Source: Anaerosporobacter sp031551385 (GTDB lineage Bacteria; Bacillota; Clostridia; Lachnospirales; Lachnospiraceae). From it: a DNA stretch of 64,000 nucleotides. The stretch is taken from contig NZ_JAVBNS010000016.1 of the NCBI RefSeq assembly GCF_031551385.1, forward strand, positions 1-64,000, given 5' to 3'. Below the pieces are notes generated by a model. It made no database searches. It was not told where the DNA came from and saw nothing but the letters and a program-made list of their open reading frames with translations. This document shows positions 17,640 to 25,687 of the stretch, piece by piece. The translations under genes and the position numbers were made by a program. Position 1 is the stretch's first letter. Each line of letters starts with the position of its first letter.

Positions 17640-17709
17640 GCAAAAGGTCATGCGTTTCATGTTTTGGGATTACGAGAGCGTGAAATACGTAGCAATTCGT
17701 ATATCGGTT
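17640..17709 (+). repeat. Dispersed hairpin repeat D1
   Basis: Shares GCAAAAGGT, GTTTCATG, TGAAAT.CGTAGCAAT and TATATC.GTT in the same order with 44613-44669. It sits upstream of rnfC. Confidence 0.6.
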
Positions 17710-17821
17710 AGGGAAGAAATGTATATCATGAATTAATATGCCGAATTGTGAATTTTTATTAAAACAAGTGAATAGATTGTAACGATCTATTTGAAAATAA
17801 TAAGGAAAAGAGGGAATGAAA

Positions 17822-19141
17822 ATGCGATTGGCAACATTTATAGGTGGGGTTCATCCTTATGAAGGTAAAGAGTTATCTAAAGACAAGCCTGTTAAAGTGG
17901 TTTTACCAAAAGGGGAACTCGTATATCCAATGTCTCAGCATATTGGAGCGCCAGCAAAACCTGTGGTAGCAGTTGGGGACAGAGTTCTTGCAGGAGAAAT
18001 TATAGGAGAAGCGCAAGGCTTTGTATCTGCGAATATTGTTGCGTCTGTTTCGGGTACAGTAAAGGCGATTGAGAAGAGACTTGTTGTATCTGGGAATAAA
18101 GAGGTGGTTATAGTTGTTGAGAATGATAATAACTATGAAACAATTCCTACATTTGGGCAAAAACGTGATTATACCAAATTATCCAAAGAAGAAATCCGTA
18201 GTATTGTAAAGGAAGCTGGTATCGTTGGTATGGGTGGCGCAGGATTTCCTACTCATGTAAAAATCACACCAAAGGATGATAGTAAGATTGAATATATCAT
18301 TGTAAATGGTGCGGAGTGTGAGCCATATCTTACTTCGGATTATCGAATGATGATGGAAGAGCCAGAGAAGATTGTGAAAGGGTTAAAAGTAGAATTAGCG
18401 TTGTTTGAGAATGCAGAAGGAATTATAGCGATAGAGGATAATAAACCAGAGGCAATTAAGAAGTTGCAAGATCTTGTTTCAACGGAAGATAGAATGCAGG
18501 TGAAGATTCTTAAAACAAAATATCCACAAGGTGCAGAGCGTCAGTTAATCTATGCATCTACAGGAAGAAAGATTAATTCATCTATGTTACCTTCGGATGC
18601 TGGTTGTATTGTGAGTAATGTTGATACGGTTATATCAATCTATATGGCGGTATGTGAATCGACACCACTTATAAGAAGAATTGTAACAGTTACAGGAGAT
18701 GCGATAAAGAATCCATGTAATATGAATGTTAAGACGGGTACAAATTATAGAGAATTGGTAGAGGAAGCAGGCGGATTTGTTACGAAACCAGAAAAGATTG
18801 TATCTGGTGGGCCAATGATGGGTATTGCGTTATTCTCGTTAGATATACCAGTAACAAAAACTTCATCTGCACTTCTATGTATAACAAAAGATGAAGTGGC
18901 GAAGCAGGAACCGACAGCGTGCATTCGATGTGGACGTTGCGTACAAGCCTGTCCAAGTAAGTTAGTACCACAAAAGTTGCTTGAACAAGCAGAAAACTTC
19001 AACGATGAAGGCTTTGTGAAGATGAATGGTATGGAATGCTATGAATGTGGTTGTTGTACATTCGTTTGTCCAGCAAAACGAAGATTAACACAAGCATTTA
19101 AACAGACAAGAAGAAGTATATTAGATAATAGAAAGAAATAG
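17822..19141 (+). CDS. rnfC: Electron transport complex subunit RnfC
   Basis: This 439-residue peripheral subunit is the predicted NAD/FMN-handling part of the Rnf complex, which couples reduced ferredoxin oxidation to NAD+ reduction and ion export. Motifs: GIVGMGGAGFPTHVK (glycine-rich NADH site), NGAECEPYLTSD, and two ferredoxin clusters CIRCGRCVQACP and CYECGCCTFVCP. The long basic/Ala-rich C-tail of E. coli RnfC is absent, as in clostridia. ATG 17822 is preferred over 17816 because AAAAGAGGG lies 7-8 bases upstream. First gene of rnfCDGEAB. Confidence 0.97.
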   Translation: MRLATFIGGVHPYEGKELSKDKPVKVVLPKGELVYPMSQHIGAPAKPVVAVGDRVLAGEIIGEAQGFVSANIVASVSGTVKAIEKRLVVSGNKEVVIVVENDNNYETIPTFGQKRDYTKLSKEEIRSIVKEAGIVGMGGAGFPTHVKITPKDDSKIEYIIVNGAECEPYLTSDYRMMMEEPEKIVKGLKVELALFENAEGIIAIEDNKPEAIKKLQDLVSTEDRMQVKILKTKYPQGAERQLIYASTGRKINSSMLPSDAGCIVSNVDTVISIYMAVCESTPLIRRIVTVTGDAIKNPCNMNVKTGTNYRELVEEAGGFVTKPEKIVSGGPMMGIALFSLDIPVTKTSSALLCITKDEVAKQEPTACIRCGRCVQACPSKLVPQKLLEQAENFNDEGFVKMNGMECYECGCCTFVCPAKRRLTQAFKQTRRSILDNRKK

Positions 19142-19160
19142 AGAGAAGAGGTGCAAAATA

Positions 19161-20099
19161 GTGAACGATTTATTGAATGTATCGGCATCGCCACATGTGA
19201 GAAGTAACGCTTCTACAAACACGATTATGCGAGATGTAGCACTTGCATTAGTTCCAGCAAGTGTGGCGGGTGTTGTTAATTTTGGCTTGAAGGCATTATT
19301 GATTATTATAGTAACAATAGCAACATGTGTGTTAACGGAATATACCTACCAAAAATGTATGCACAAGAGAGTTACAACATCGGATTTTACTGCACTTGTA
19401 ACGGGATTACTATTGGCTCTGAACTTACCTTCTAGTGTTCCGCTTTGGATTCCGATTATTGGTGGAGTATTTGCAATTCTGATTGTAAAACAGTTGTATG
19501 GTGGATTAGGACAAAACTTTATGAATCCGGCATTGGCGGCAAGATGTTTTTTATTAATATCATTTACAGGAAGAATGACAACATTTACATACGATGGAAT
19601 CACAGGCCCAACACCACTTGCGCTATTAAAAAATGGTGAGGAGACAGTATCTGTTACAAGAATGTTCTTGGGAAATATAGCCGGTACGATAGGTGAGACA
19701 TCAGCTATCGCGTTACTAATTGGAGCAATCTATCTTCTATTAAGAAAAGTAATATCACTTCGTATTCCGTTAACTTATATAGGAAGCTTTATGCTGTTCA
19801 TCTTAATATTTGGTGGAAAAGGATTTGAACCAACATTTTTATTAACACATCTTTTTGGTGGAGGATTAATCCTTGGTGCATTCTTTATGGCAACGGATTA
19901 TGTAACTAGTCCAATTACGCCAATGGGACAGATTGTGTTTGGTGTATTACTTGGTGTATTAACAGGAATATTCCGTCTATTCGGTGGCTCTGCGGAAGGT
20001 GTTTCTTATGCAATTATTTTCTGCAATCTGCTAGTTCCGTTGATTGAGAAAGTTACGCTACCAACCCCATTTGGAAAGGAGCGTGCAAAGCATGAGTAA
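19161..20099 (+). CDS. rnfD: Electron transport complex subunit RnfD
   Basis: This 312-residue polytopic membrane subunit carries covalently bound FMN. The flavinylation site is the Thr in GITGPTPLA (about residue 155). Other conserved parts: SPHVRS near the start, GLGQNFMNPALAARCFL, and FFMATDYVTSPITPMG. Translation starts at GTG. Its end overlaps the rnfG start by 8 bases. Confidence 0.96.
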   Translation: MNDLLNVSASPHVRSNASTNTIMRDVALALVPASVAGVVNFGLKALLIIIVTIATCVLTEYTYQKCMHKRVTTSDFTALVTGLLLALNLPSSVPLWIPIIGGVFAILIVKQLYGGLGQNFMNPALAARCFLLISFTGRMTTFTYDGITGPTPLALLKNGEETVSVTRMFLGNIAGTIGETSAIALLIGAIYLLLRKVISLRIPLTYIGSFMLFILIFGGKGFEPTFLLTHLFGGGLILGAFFMATDYVTSPITPMGQIVFGVLLGVLTGIFRLFGGSAEGVSYAIIFCNLLVPLIEKVTLPTPFGKERAKHE

Positions 20100-20733
20100 G
20101 ACAAAGAAGAACACGATTATAAAAGACGCATTGGCATTGTTTTGCATCACATTGGTTGCAGGAGTATTACTCGGATTTGTATATGAGATAACAAAAGATC
20201 CAATTAAGAAGAAGGAACAGGAAGCAAAGCAGAAGGCATATCAAGTGGTTTTCACAGATGCGGCTTCCTTTGAAGATAGTGATATTGTAACAGCGGCAGT
20301 AGAGAAATCACAGGAAGTGCTATCTGATACAGCGCTTACGAATGGAACATCATTCTCAGGTGTTACAATTGATGAGGCGTTAGAAGTATATGATTCCTCG
20401 AAGGCGCTAATAGGTTATGTAATGAATGTGACATCAGCGAATGGCTATGGAGGAGATATTAAGATATCACTTGGAATTCGTATTGATGGAACGGTAACGG
20501 GTGTGGAGATTCTATCGATTAGTGAGACTGCGGGTCTTGGAATGAAGGCAACAGAAGATAAATTCAAGAATCAGTTTAAAAATAAGAACGTAGAAGGATT
20601 CGCATATAGTAAAGTAGGTGCAACTGCGGAAAATGAGATAGATGCACTGAGTGGTGCAACAATTACAACAAAAGCAGTAACAGAGGCGGTGAATGCAGGA
20701 ATCTGTTTTGCTAAGAATAGCTTATTTCAATAG
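20092..20733 (+). CDS. rnfG: Electron transport complex subunit RnfG
   Basis: This 213-residue protein has one N-terminal transmembrane helix (about residues 13-33) and an external FMN-binding domain. Covalent FMN is expected at the Thr of LSGATITTKAV (about residue 195). SISETAGLGMKATEDKFKNQF is typical of the family. GGAAAGGAG lies before ATG 20092, within the rnfD end. Confidence 0.96.
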   Translation: MSKTKKNTIIKDALALFCITLVAGVLLGFVYEITKDPIKKKEQEAKQKAYQVVFTDAASFEDSDIVTAAVEKSQEVLSDTALTNGTSFSGVTIDEALEVYDSSKALIGYVMNVTSANGYGGDIKISLGIRIDGTVTGVEILSISETAGLGMKATEDKFKNQFKNKNVEGFAYSKVGATAENEIDALSGATITTKAVTEAVNAGICFAKNSLFQ

Positions 20734-20744
20734 GGGGTGTAGGG

Positions 20745-21473
20745 ATGAATAAGTATGTGGAACGTTTATTTAATGGTATTATTAAGGAAAACCCTACCTT
20801 CGTGTTGATGCTTGGAATGTGTCCAACACTAGCAGTAACAACATCGGCTATGAATGGTGTGGGAATGGGTTTAACAACAACAGTGGTATTGATTATGTCG
20901 AATATGTTGATTTCTATGTTGCGTAAGATGATACCTGATCGAGTAAGAATGCCAGCATTTATTGTAGTGGTTGCTTCCTTTGTTACAATTGTACAGTTTG
21001 TATTACAAGCGTATATTCCATCGTTATACGATACACTAGGAATCTATATTCCATTAATCGTTGTTAACTGTATCATACTAGGTAGAGCGGAATCCTATGC
21101 TTCAAAGAATCCTGTTGGATTATCAATTTTTGATGGTATGGGAATGGGGTTAGGATTTACATTAGGACTAACATTAATCGGAGCATTCCGTGAATTTATT
21201 GGAAATGGTTCTATCTTCAATGCAAATATTATGCCTAGCTCTTATGAACCAGCAACAATCTTTATCTTAGCACCAGGTGCATTCTTTGTGCTTGCGATGT
21301 TAACAGCACTTCAGAGTAAATTCAAAGCACCTTCAGCAACAAACATAGAAGGAGCAGAAGATGTGATTGCTTGTGGTGGTAATTGTAGTAGTTGCCATGG
21401 AGCAGATTGCGTTGCGAATCGTGAAGTATTAGTAAAGGATAAAGAGGGAAAAAAGGGGGAACAGAATAGATGA
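20745..21473 (+). CDS. rnfE: Electron transport complex subunit RnfE with Cys-rich C-terminal tail
   Basis: This 242-residue six-helix membrane subunit pairs with RnfA; PTFVLMLGMCPTLAVTTSA carries the conserved Cys near the iron site, and RAESYASKNP is family-typical. The last 40 residues extend past the membrane core and contain CGGNCSSCHGADC, five cysteines in 13 residues, followed by a charged tail. This tail is not part of the core fold and could bind a metal; function unknown. The stop overlaps the rnfA start by 4 bases. Confidence 0.95.
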   Translation: MNKYVERLFNGIIKENPTFVLMLGMCPTLAVTTSAMNGVGMGLTTTVVLIMSNMLISMLRKMIPDRVRMPAFIVVVASFVTIVQFVLQAYIPSLYDTLGIYIPLIVVNCIILGRAESYASKNPVGLSIFDGMGMGLGFTLGLTLIGAFREFIGNGSIFNANIMPSSYEPATIFILAPGAFFVLAMLTALQSKFKAPSATNIEGAEDVIACGGNCSSCHGADCVANREVLVKDKEGKKGEQNR

Positions 21474-22045
21474 AAGAACTAATTATTATATTAATTGGAG
21501 CTGCTTTGGTTAACAATGTTGTCTTAAGTCAGTTCTTGGGACTATGTCCGTTCCTAGGAGTATCAAAGAAAGTTGAAACAGCAGCAGGTATGGGAGCGGC
21601 AGTAATTTTCGTAATTACGATTGCATCCGCATGTACCAGTTTGATTTATGATTTCATCTTAGTGCCAACGAACTTAACCTATATGCAAACGATTGTATTT
21701 ATCATAGTAATTGCAGCATTAGTACAATTTGTAGAGATGGTACTGAAAAAGATTAGCCCAAGTCTATATAATTCTCTTGGAGTATATCTTCCATTAATTA
21801 CAACAAACTGTGCAGTTCTTGGTGTTGCCTTAATAAATGTTCAAAAAGAATATAACTTATTAACAAGTGTTGTGAATGGTTTTGGTACAGCGGTTGGATT
21901 TACAATAGCAATTATAATTATGGCAGGAATCCGTGAACGTATCGAACATAACGACATATCAAAATCCTTCAAAGGCTCGCCGATTGTATTAATTACAGCA
22001 GGCCTTATGGCAATTGCCTTCTTTGGATTTTCTGGATTATTATAG
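21470..22045 (+). CDS. rnfA: Electron transport complex subunit RnfA
   Basis: This 191-residue six-helix membrane protein is homologous to RnfE with inverted topology. LSQFLGLCPFLGVS and PLITTNCAVLGVAL carry the conserved cysteines that coordinate the membrane iron centre. The ATGA overlap with rnfE indicates translational coupling; rnfB follows after 12 bases. Confidence 0.96.
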   Translation: MKELIIILIGAALVNNVVLSQFLGLCPFLGVSKKVETAAGMGAAVIFVITIASACTSLIYDFILVPTNLTYMQTIVFIIVIAALVQFVEMVLKKISPSLYNSLGVYLPLITTNCAVLGVALINVQKEYNLLTSVVNGFGTAVGFTIAIIIMAGIRERIEHNDISKSFKGSPIVLITAGLMAIAFFGFSGLL

Positions 22046-22057
22046 GAGGGCAAAGAT

Positions 22058-22849
22058 ATGAGTATCGGAGGAATTATCATAGCAGCGCTTGTTGTTAGTG
22101 TAACAGGCTTAGTAATTGGTTTGCTTCTTGGCCTTGCTGGAGAGAAGTTTGAAGTAGAGGTGGATGAGAAGGAGTTACAGGTACGAGAATTATTGCCAGG
22201 TAATAACTGTGGTGGTTGTGGATTTGCAGGATGTGATGCATTAGCGAAAGCAATAGCAGCAGGGGAAGCGCCTGTGAATGCCTGTCCTGTAGCTGGTTCT
22301 GAGAAAGCAGAACTAATTAGTGCAGTTATGGGTGTTGAAAATGAAACGAAAGAAAAGCAAGTAGCATTTGTTAAATGCGCAGGTACTTGTGACAAAACAA
22401 GAGTAAAATATAATTATTACGGAATCTCAGATTGTAAGAAGATGGCGTTAATTCCTGGTCGAGGGGATAAAGTATGTTCTTTTGGTTGCATGGGATATGG
22501 AAGTTGTGTAAAAGCTTGTATGTTTGATGCAATGAAAATCGAGAACGGTATTGCAGTAGTGGATAAAGAAAAATGTGTTGCATGTGGAGCGTGTGTCAAG
22601 GAATGTCCAAACAATTTGATTGAGATTGTGCCTTATAAAGCAGAACATTTTGTAAGGTGTAGTTCGAAAGATAAAGGGAAAGAAGTAAAACTTGCATGTG
22701 ATACAGGTTGTATTGGTTGTATGCTTTGCGTAAAAAATTGTGAAGCAAATGCGATAAGTGTAGTTGAAAATATTGCGCATATTGATTATAATAAATGTAC
22801 AAATTGTGGTAAATGTGTAGAGAAATGTCCAGTAAAGGCGATTATTTAA
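22058..22849 (+). CDS. rnfB: Electron transport complex subunit RnfB
   Basis: This 263-residue ferredoxin-accepting subunit has an N-terminal membrane helix (about residues 4-26). A 4Fe-4S motif CGGCGFAGCDALAKA with CP downstream follows, then ferredoxin-type clusters including CVACGACVKECP, CIGCMLCVKNC and CTNCGKCVEKCP. It is expected to receive electrons from reduced ferredoxin. Last gene of the Rnf operon; a strong hairpin lies 38 bases downstream. Confidence 0.97.
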   Translation: MSIGGIIIAALVVSVTGLVIGLLLGLAGEKFEVEVDEKELQVRELLPGNNCGGCGFAGCDALAKAIAAGEAPVNACPVAGSEKAELISAVMGVENETKEKQVAFVKCAGTCDKTRVKYNYYGISDCKKMALIPGRGDKVCSFGCMGYGSCVKACMFDAMKIENGIAVVDKEKCVACGACVKECPNNLIEIVPYKAEHFVRCSSKDKGKEVKLACDTGCIGCMLCVKNCEANAISVVENIAHIDYNKCTNCGKCVEKCPVKAII

Positions 22850-22886
22850 AGATGGGGAGCTGCAGGAAATGTTGTAGCGCTTTACA

Positions 22887-22921
22887 TTCAGTCACCAGCA
22901 AATATATGCTTGGTGACTGAA
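22887..22921 (+). promoter_or_regulatory. Perfect 11-bp-arm hairpin between rnfB and HD-GYP gene
   Basis: TTCAGTCACCA and TGGTGACTGAA flank a short loop with extra GCA/TGC pairing. No T-run follows. The right arm ends 4 bases before the AGGAG of the next gene. It could mark the rnf transcript end, an operator, or a translation-limiting hairpin. Confidence 0.55.
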
Positions 22922-22936
22922 TATATAGGAGAATAC

Positions 22937-24028
22937 ATGAGATTAATATCAATAACACAGATACAGTCGGATATGGTGTTAGCAAGGCCAATATATAGTA
23001 GTGGTTGTTTGATTTTGGCGGACGGAACGACAGACTTAGAACGATATGTAGAAAGTCTTGGTCGTTTAGGAATAAGAGAGATTTACATAGAAGATGAAAT
23101 TAGTGAGGGAATAGATGTTCAAGATGTGATAACTGCTAAGACGCGTCGCATATGTAAAGATACGGTTAGAAAAACATTTTCGTCATTTGCAAAAGAGGGA
23201 AAGCTAGAGATAGAAAATGTAGAGAACACTGTAGATTTAATAATTGAAGAAATTATGCAGAATGAAGATGTGCTTATCAGCTTGAATGATATCGGAGTGG
23301 CAGATGAATACACGTATACCCATTCGGTAAGTACAACTGTGTATGCGTTGATGCTTGCGCAGCGTGTGGGATATTCAAAACGTATGATGAAAAAACTTGC
23401 AATGGGAACAATTTTGCATGATATAGGGAAAGTCTACATTGATCGTGATGTTATATTTAAAGAAGGCAGGTTGACAGACAAGGAATATGAGTATGTAAAG
23501 AGACATACTTTACTAGGATATAATGCATTAAAGAGTTGTCGAACATTATCGGAATTATCAAGAATTATTGCGTTGACACATCATGAACATATTGATGGAA
23601 CAGGATACCCCAGAGGATTAAAGGGGAAGGAATTGCATCAATTTTCTAAAATAGTAACGATTGCAGATGTATATGATGCATTGACTTCAACACGTTGCTA
23701 TCGAACGAAGTGGTCGAACAAGCAGGCGATGGACTTGTTAATGCAATTCTGTGGAACAAAATTTGATACAGAATTAGTAGGTAAATTTTTGCAGTTGATT
23801 GCCGTGTACCCGAACGGAACGCAAGTAAAGTTAACAGATGGAAGAGCAGGAATTGTGAAAGAGCAAAATATCGGAATGCCACTGAGACCAATCGTAAGAA
23901 TTTTGAATGAAGCAGATGGTACAAAGAAAGAGATATATGATATTAACTTGATTGATGAATTGAATATTGTTATTGCGGAGGACGAATTTGATTATGTTGC
24001 GGATAATGAATCAGAGCAAATCGGTTAA
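22937..24028 (+). CDS. HD-GYP domain protein (putative c-di-GMP phosphodiesterase)
   Basis: This 363-residue cytoplasmic protein has an N-terminal DUF3391-like segment (about 1-65) and an HD-GYP domain with H161-D162 in HDIGK, HHEHIDGTGYP (215-225) and IADVYDALTSTR. The GYP triad is intact, so c-di-GMP hydrolysis is plausible. AGGAG precedes ATG 22937. The AraC-type regulator starts 27 bases after the stop, making a two-gene signalling unit. Confidence 0.9.
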   Translation: MRLISITQIQSDMVLARPIYSSGCLILADGTTDLERYVESLGRLGIREIYIEDEISEGIDVQDVITAKTRRICKDTVRKTFSSFAKEGKLEIENVENTVDLIIEEIMQNEDVLISLNDIGVADEYTYTHSVSTTVYALMLAQRVGYSKRMMKKLAMGTILHDIGKVYIDRDVIFKEGRLTDKEYEYVKRHTLLGYNALKSCRTLSELSRIIALTHHEHIDGTGYPRGLKGKELHQFSKIVTIADVYDALTSTRCYRTKWSNKQAMDLLMQFCGTKFDTELVGKFLQLIAVYPNGTQVKLTDGRAGIVKEQNIGMPLRPIVRILNEADGTKKEIYDINLIDELNIVIAEDEFDYVADNESEQIG

Positions 24029-24054
24029 TGCAAAATAGGAGGATTGTCTTATTC

Positions 24055-25653
24055 ATGTACAAAATAGTTATTGCAGAAAGAGATAGCAACTATATAGAAC
24101 AGATAAAAGGAATTATTGATAGGGAATATCGAAATTGCGAAATTACTCATATTGTAGATTCTTCGGAAGCCACAATAGAACTATTGGCAAAGGAAGATTC
24201 TTGGATAGATATTGCGATTATTAATATAAAGCTTGTTGGTACAGATGGTCTGCAAACAATTAGAAGGATAAAGAAGAAGAATATAGAAACCCGAATAATA
24301 GTATTATCCGAGTTTAATTATATTGAGTTTATACAGGAAGCGTTGCGTTTGAAGGTAGATGATTATATTATAATGCCGGCAGAGGAAAGTAGATTAAGTG
24401 AATCAATTGGGCTTTGTTTAAAGACGATAGTAAATATGAATTGTTACAAACAAAATTTATCTAGTGTTATGACAACGAATCACGAAGCAGAGCAGTATGT
24501 TGAATATAGTTTTATATATACTGTAGCTATGAGTAAGTTGACAGCTAGAGAGATCAAGAAGTATATAGAAATATTAAAGATTGGAACACATGGTTGCATA
24601 GTCAACATGGAAATAGAGGCGGAAGACGGGAAGCAGATAAACAAGCAAAATATTACTCAACAAGTATATGAGTGCGTACATGAATATGATGGAGAAATGT
24701 TTCAGTTTGTGGTAGGGCCGAGGATTAGTAGACGTATTATATTATATGCTTCGTATCGTCATGAAAAAACAGAGGAAAATAATGCGGCGCATGAAGAGCT
24801 GTTGAACATAATAAAGAGTGACATTGAGAAGCGATTACAAGTTAAAGTATACTTGGGAGTGGGCAAGACGGAAGAGATAACGAATATCTATACTTCTTAC
24901 CAAGACTCTATCCGAGATTTAAGAAATAAAAAGAGGTCATCTGATAATGACGATGAGATAGAGGACGTGGACGCATTTCATCGTAGTCTATATAAGGATT
25001 TAGAGAAAAATTATCTAAAATCATTACGTTTAAAAAATGGAGAAAGTTCAAATTATCTAAATCATCTTCTTGATAGTATGGATTATTTCAGTGAGGAAGA
25101 AAGAAGAGATAAAGTTATAGAGTTGTTAGTGCTTGTGCGACATACCGTACCAGATTTTGATTGGGGGACATATGCACAAGATAGCTTTAGAGAGTATTTA
25201 ATGTCAATAGGCAAAATGCCAATGCAGGAGCTGAAAGAATGGGCATACCAGATATTTGAGTGTATTCAATATAGTCAGGTAGACCAAAACCGCTTATATA
25301 CAAAATCTGTTAGTGACTCTGTTAACATAATAGATGCCGAATATATGAAAAATATAACGCTAGATGAGATTGCTAGAAGAGTTGGAGTAAGCTCACAGTA
25401 TCTAAGTAAGATATTTAAGGAAGAGACAGGCCAAACGTTGGTCGAATATCTAACGAGCTTGCGAATTAATCGAGCAAGAGAGCTGATTCAAACATCGGAT
25501 CAACCGATTAAGCAGGTGGGTATTATGGTTGGATATAAAGACCCTAATTATTTTAGTAGAATTTTCCGAAATGTAGTAGGGGTATCACCTTCGGAATTTA
25601 GAGATGAAGTAAAGAATCGGTTAAGTATATCAATAAAAAATCGTAACAGTTAA
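24055..25653 (+). CDS. AraC-family response-regulator-like protein with degenerate receiver
   Basis: This 532-residue protein of YesN-like architecture has a receiver-like domain (1-120), a middle region resembling the GGDEF-like regulatory domain of CdaR/YesN proteins (VYLGVGKTEEITNIYTSYQD), and a C-terminal AraC double helix-turn-helix (YMKNITLDEIARRVGVSSQY... VGYKDPNYFSRIFR). The receiver lacks the phosphoacceptor Asp: Asn57 occupies its place in IDIAIINIKL. Met107 replaces the conserved Lys, and the acidic pair is reduced (AERD). Phosphorylation control is therefore unlikely. AGGAGG is 12 bases before ATG 24055. Confidence 0.88.
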   Translation: MYKIVIAERDSNYIEQIKGIIDREYRNCEITHIVDSSEATIELLAKEDSWIDIAIINIKLVGTDGLQTIRRIKKKNIETRIIVLSEFNYIEFIQEALRLKVDDYIIMPAEESRLSESIGLCLKTIVNMNCYKQNLSSVMTTNHEAEQYVEYSFIYTVAMSKLTAREIKKYIEILKIGTHGCIVNMEIEAEDGKQINKQNITQQVYECVHEYDGEMFQFVVGPRISRRIILYASYRHEKTEENNAAHEELLNIIKSDIEKRLQVKVYLGVGKTEEITNIYTSYQDSIRDLRNKKRSSDNDDEIEDVDAFHRSLYKDLEKNYLKSLRLKNGESSNYLNHLLDSMDYFSEEERRDKVIELLVLVRHTVPDFDWGTYAQDSFREYLMSIGKMPMQELKEWAYQIFECIQYSQVDQNRLYTKSVSDSVNIIDAEYMKNITLDEIARRVGVSSQYLSKIFKEETGQTLVEYLTSLRINRARELIQTSDQPIKQVGIMVGYKDPNYFSRIFRNVVGVSPSEFRDEVKNRLSISIKNRNS

Positions 25654-25667
25654 GTTACGATTTTTTA
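25636..25667. terminator. Bidirectional terminator
   Basis: AAAAATCGTAAC / GTTACGATTTTT stem overlapping the end of the AraC-type gene and facing the convergent flagellar-like gene. A-run on one side and T-run on the other. Confidence 0.8.
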
Positions 25668-25687
25668 TTGAGAAATATATGCTGTTG

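Larger units (their letters stand above)
17226..17821. other. Gene-free region with two terminators and repeat D
   Basis: This stretch holds terminator-like hairpins at 17281-17301 and 17481-17530 and the dispersed hairpin repeat at 17640-17709, then the rnfC leader. A 36-codon frame from ATG 17269 lacks a ribosome site and runs through the first terminator, so it is not annotated. Confidence 0.5.
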
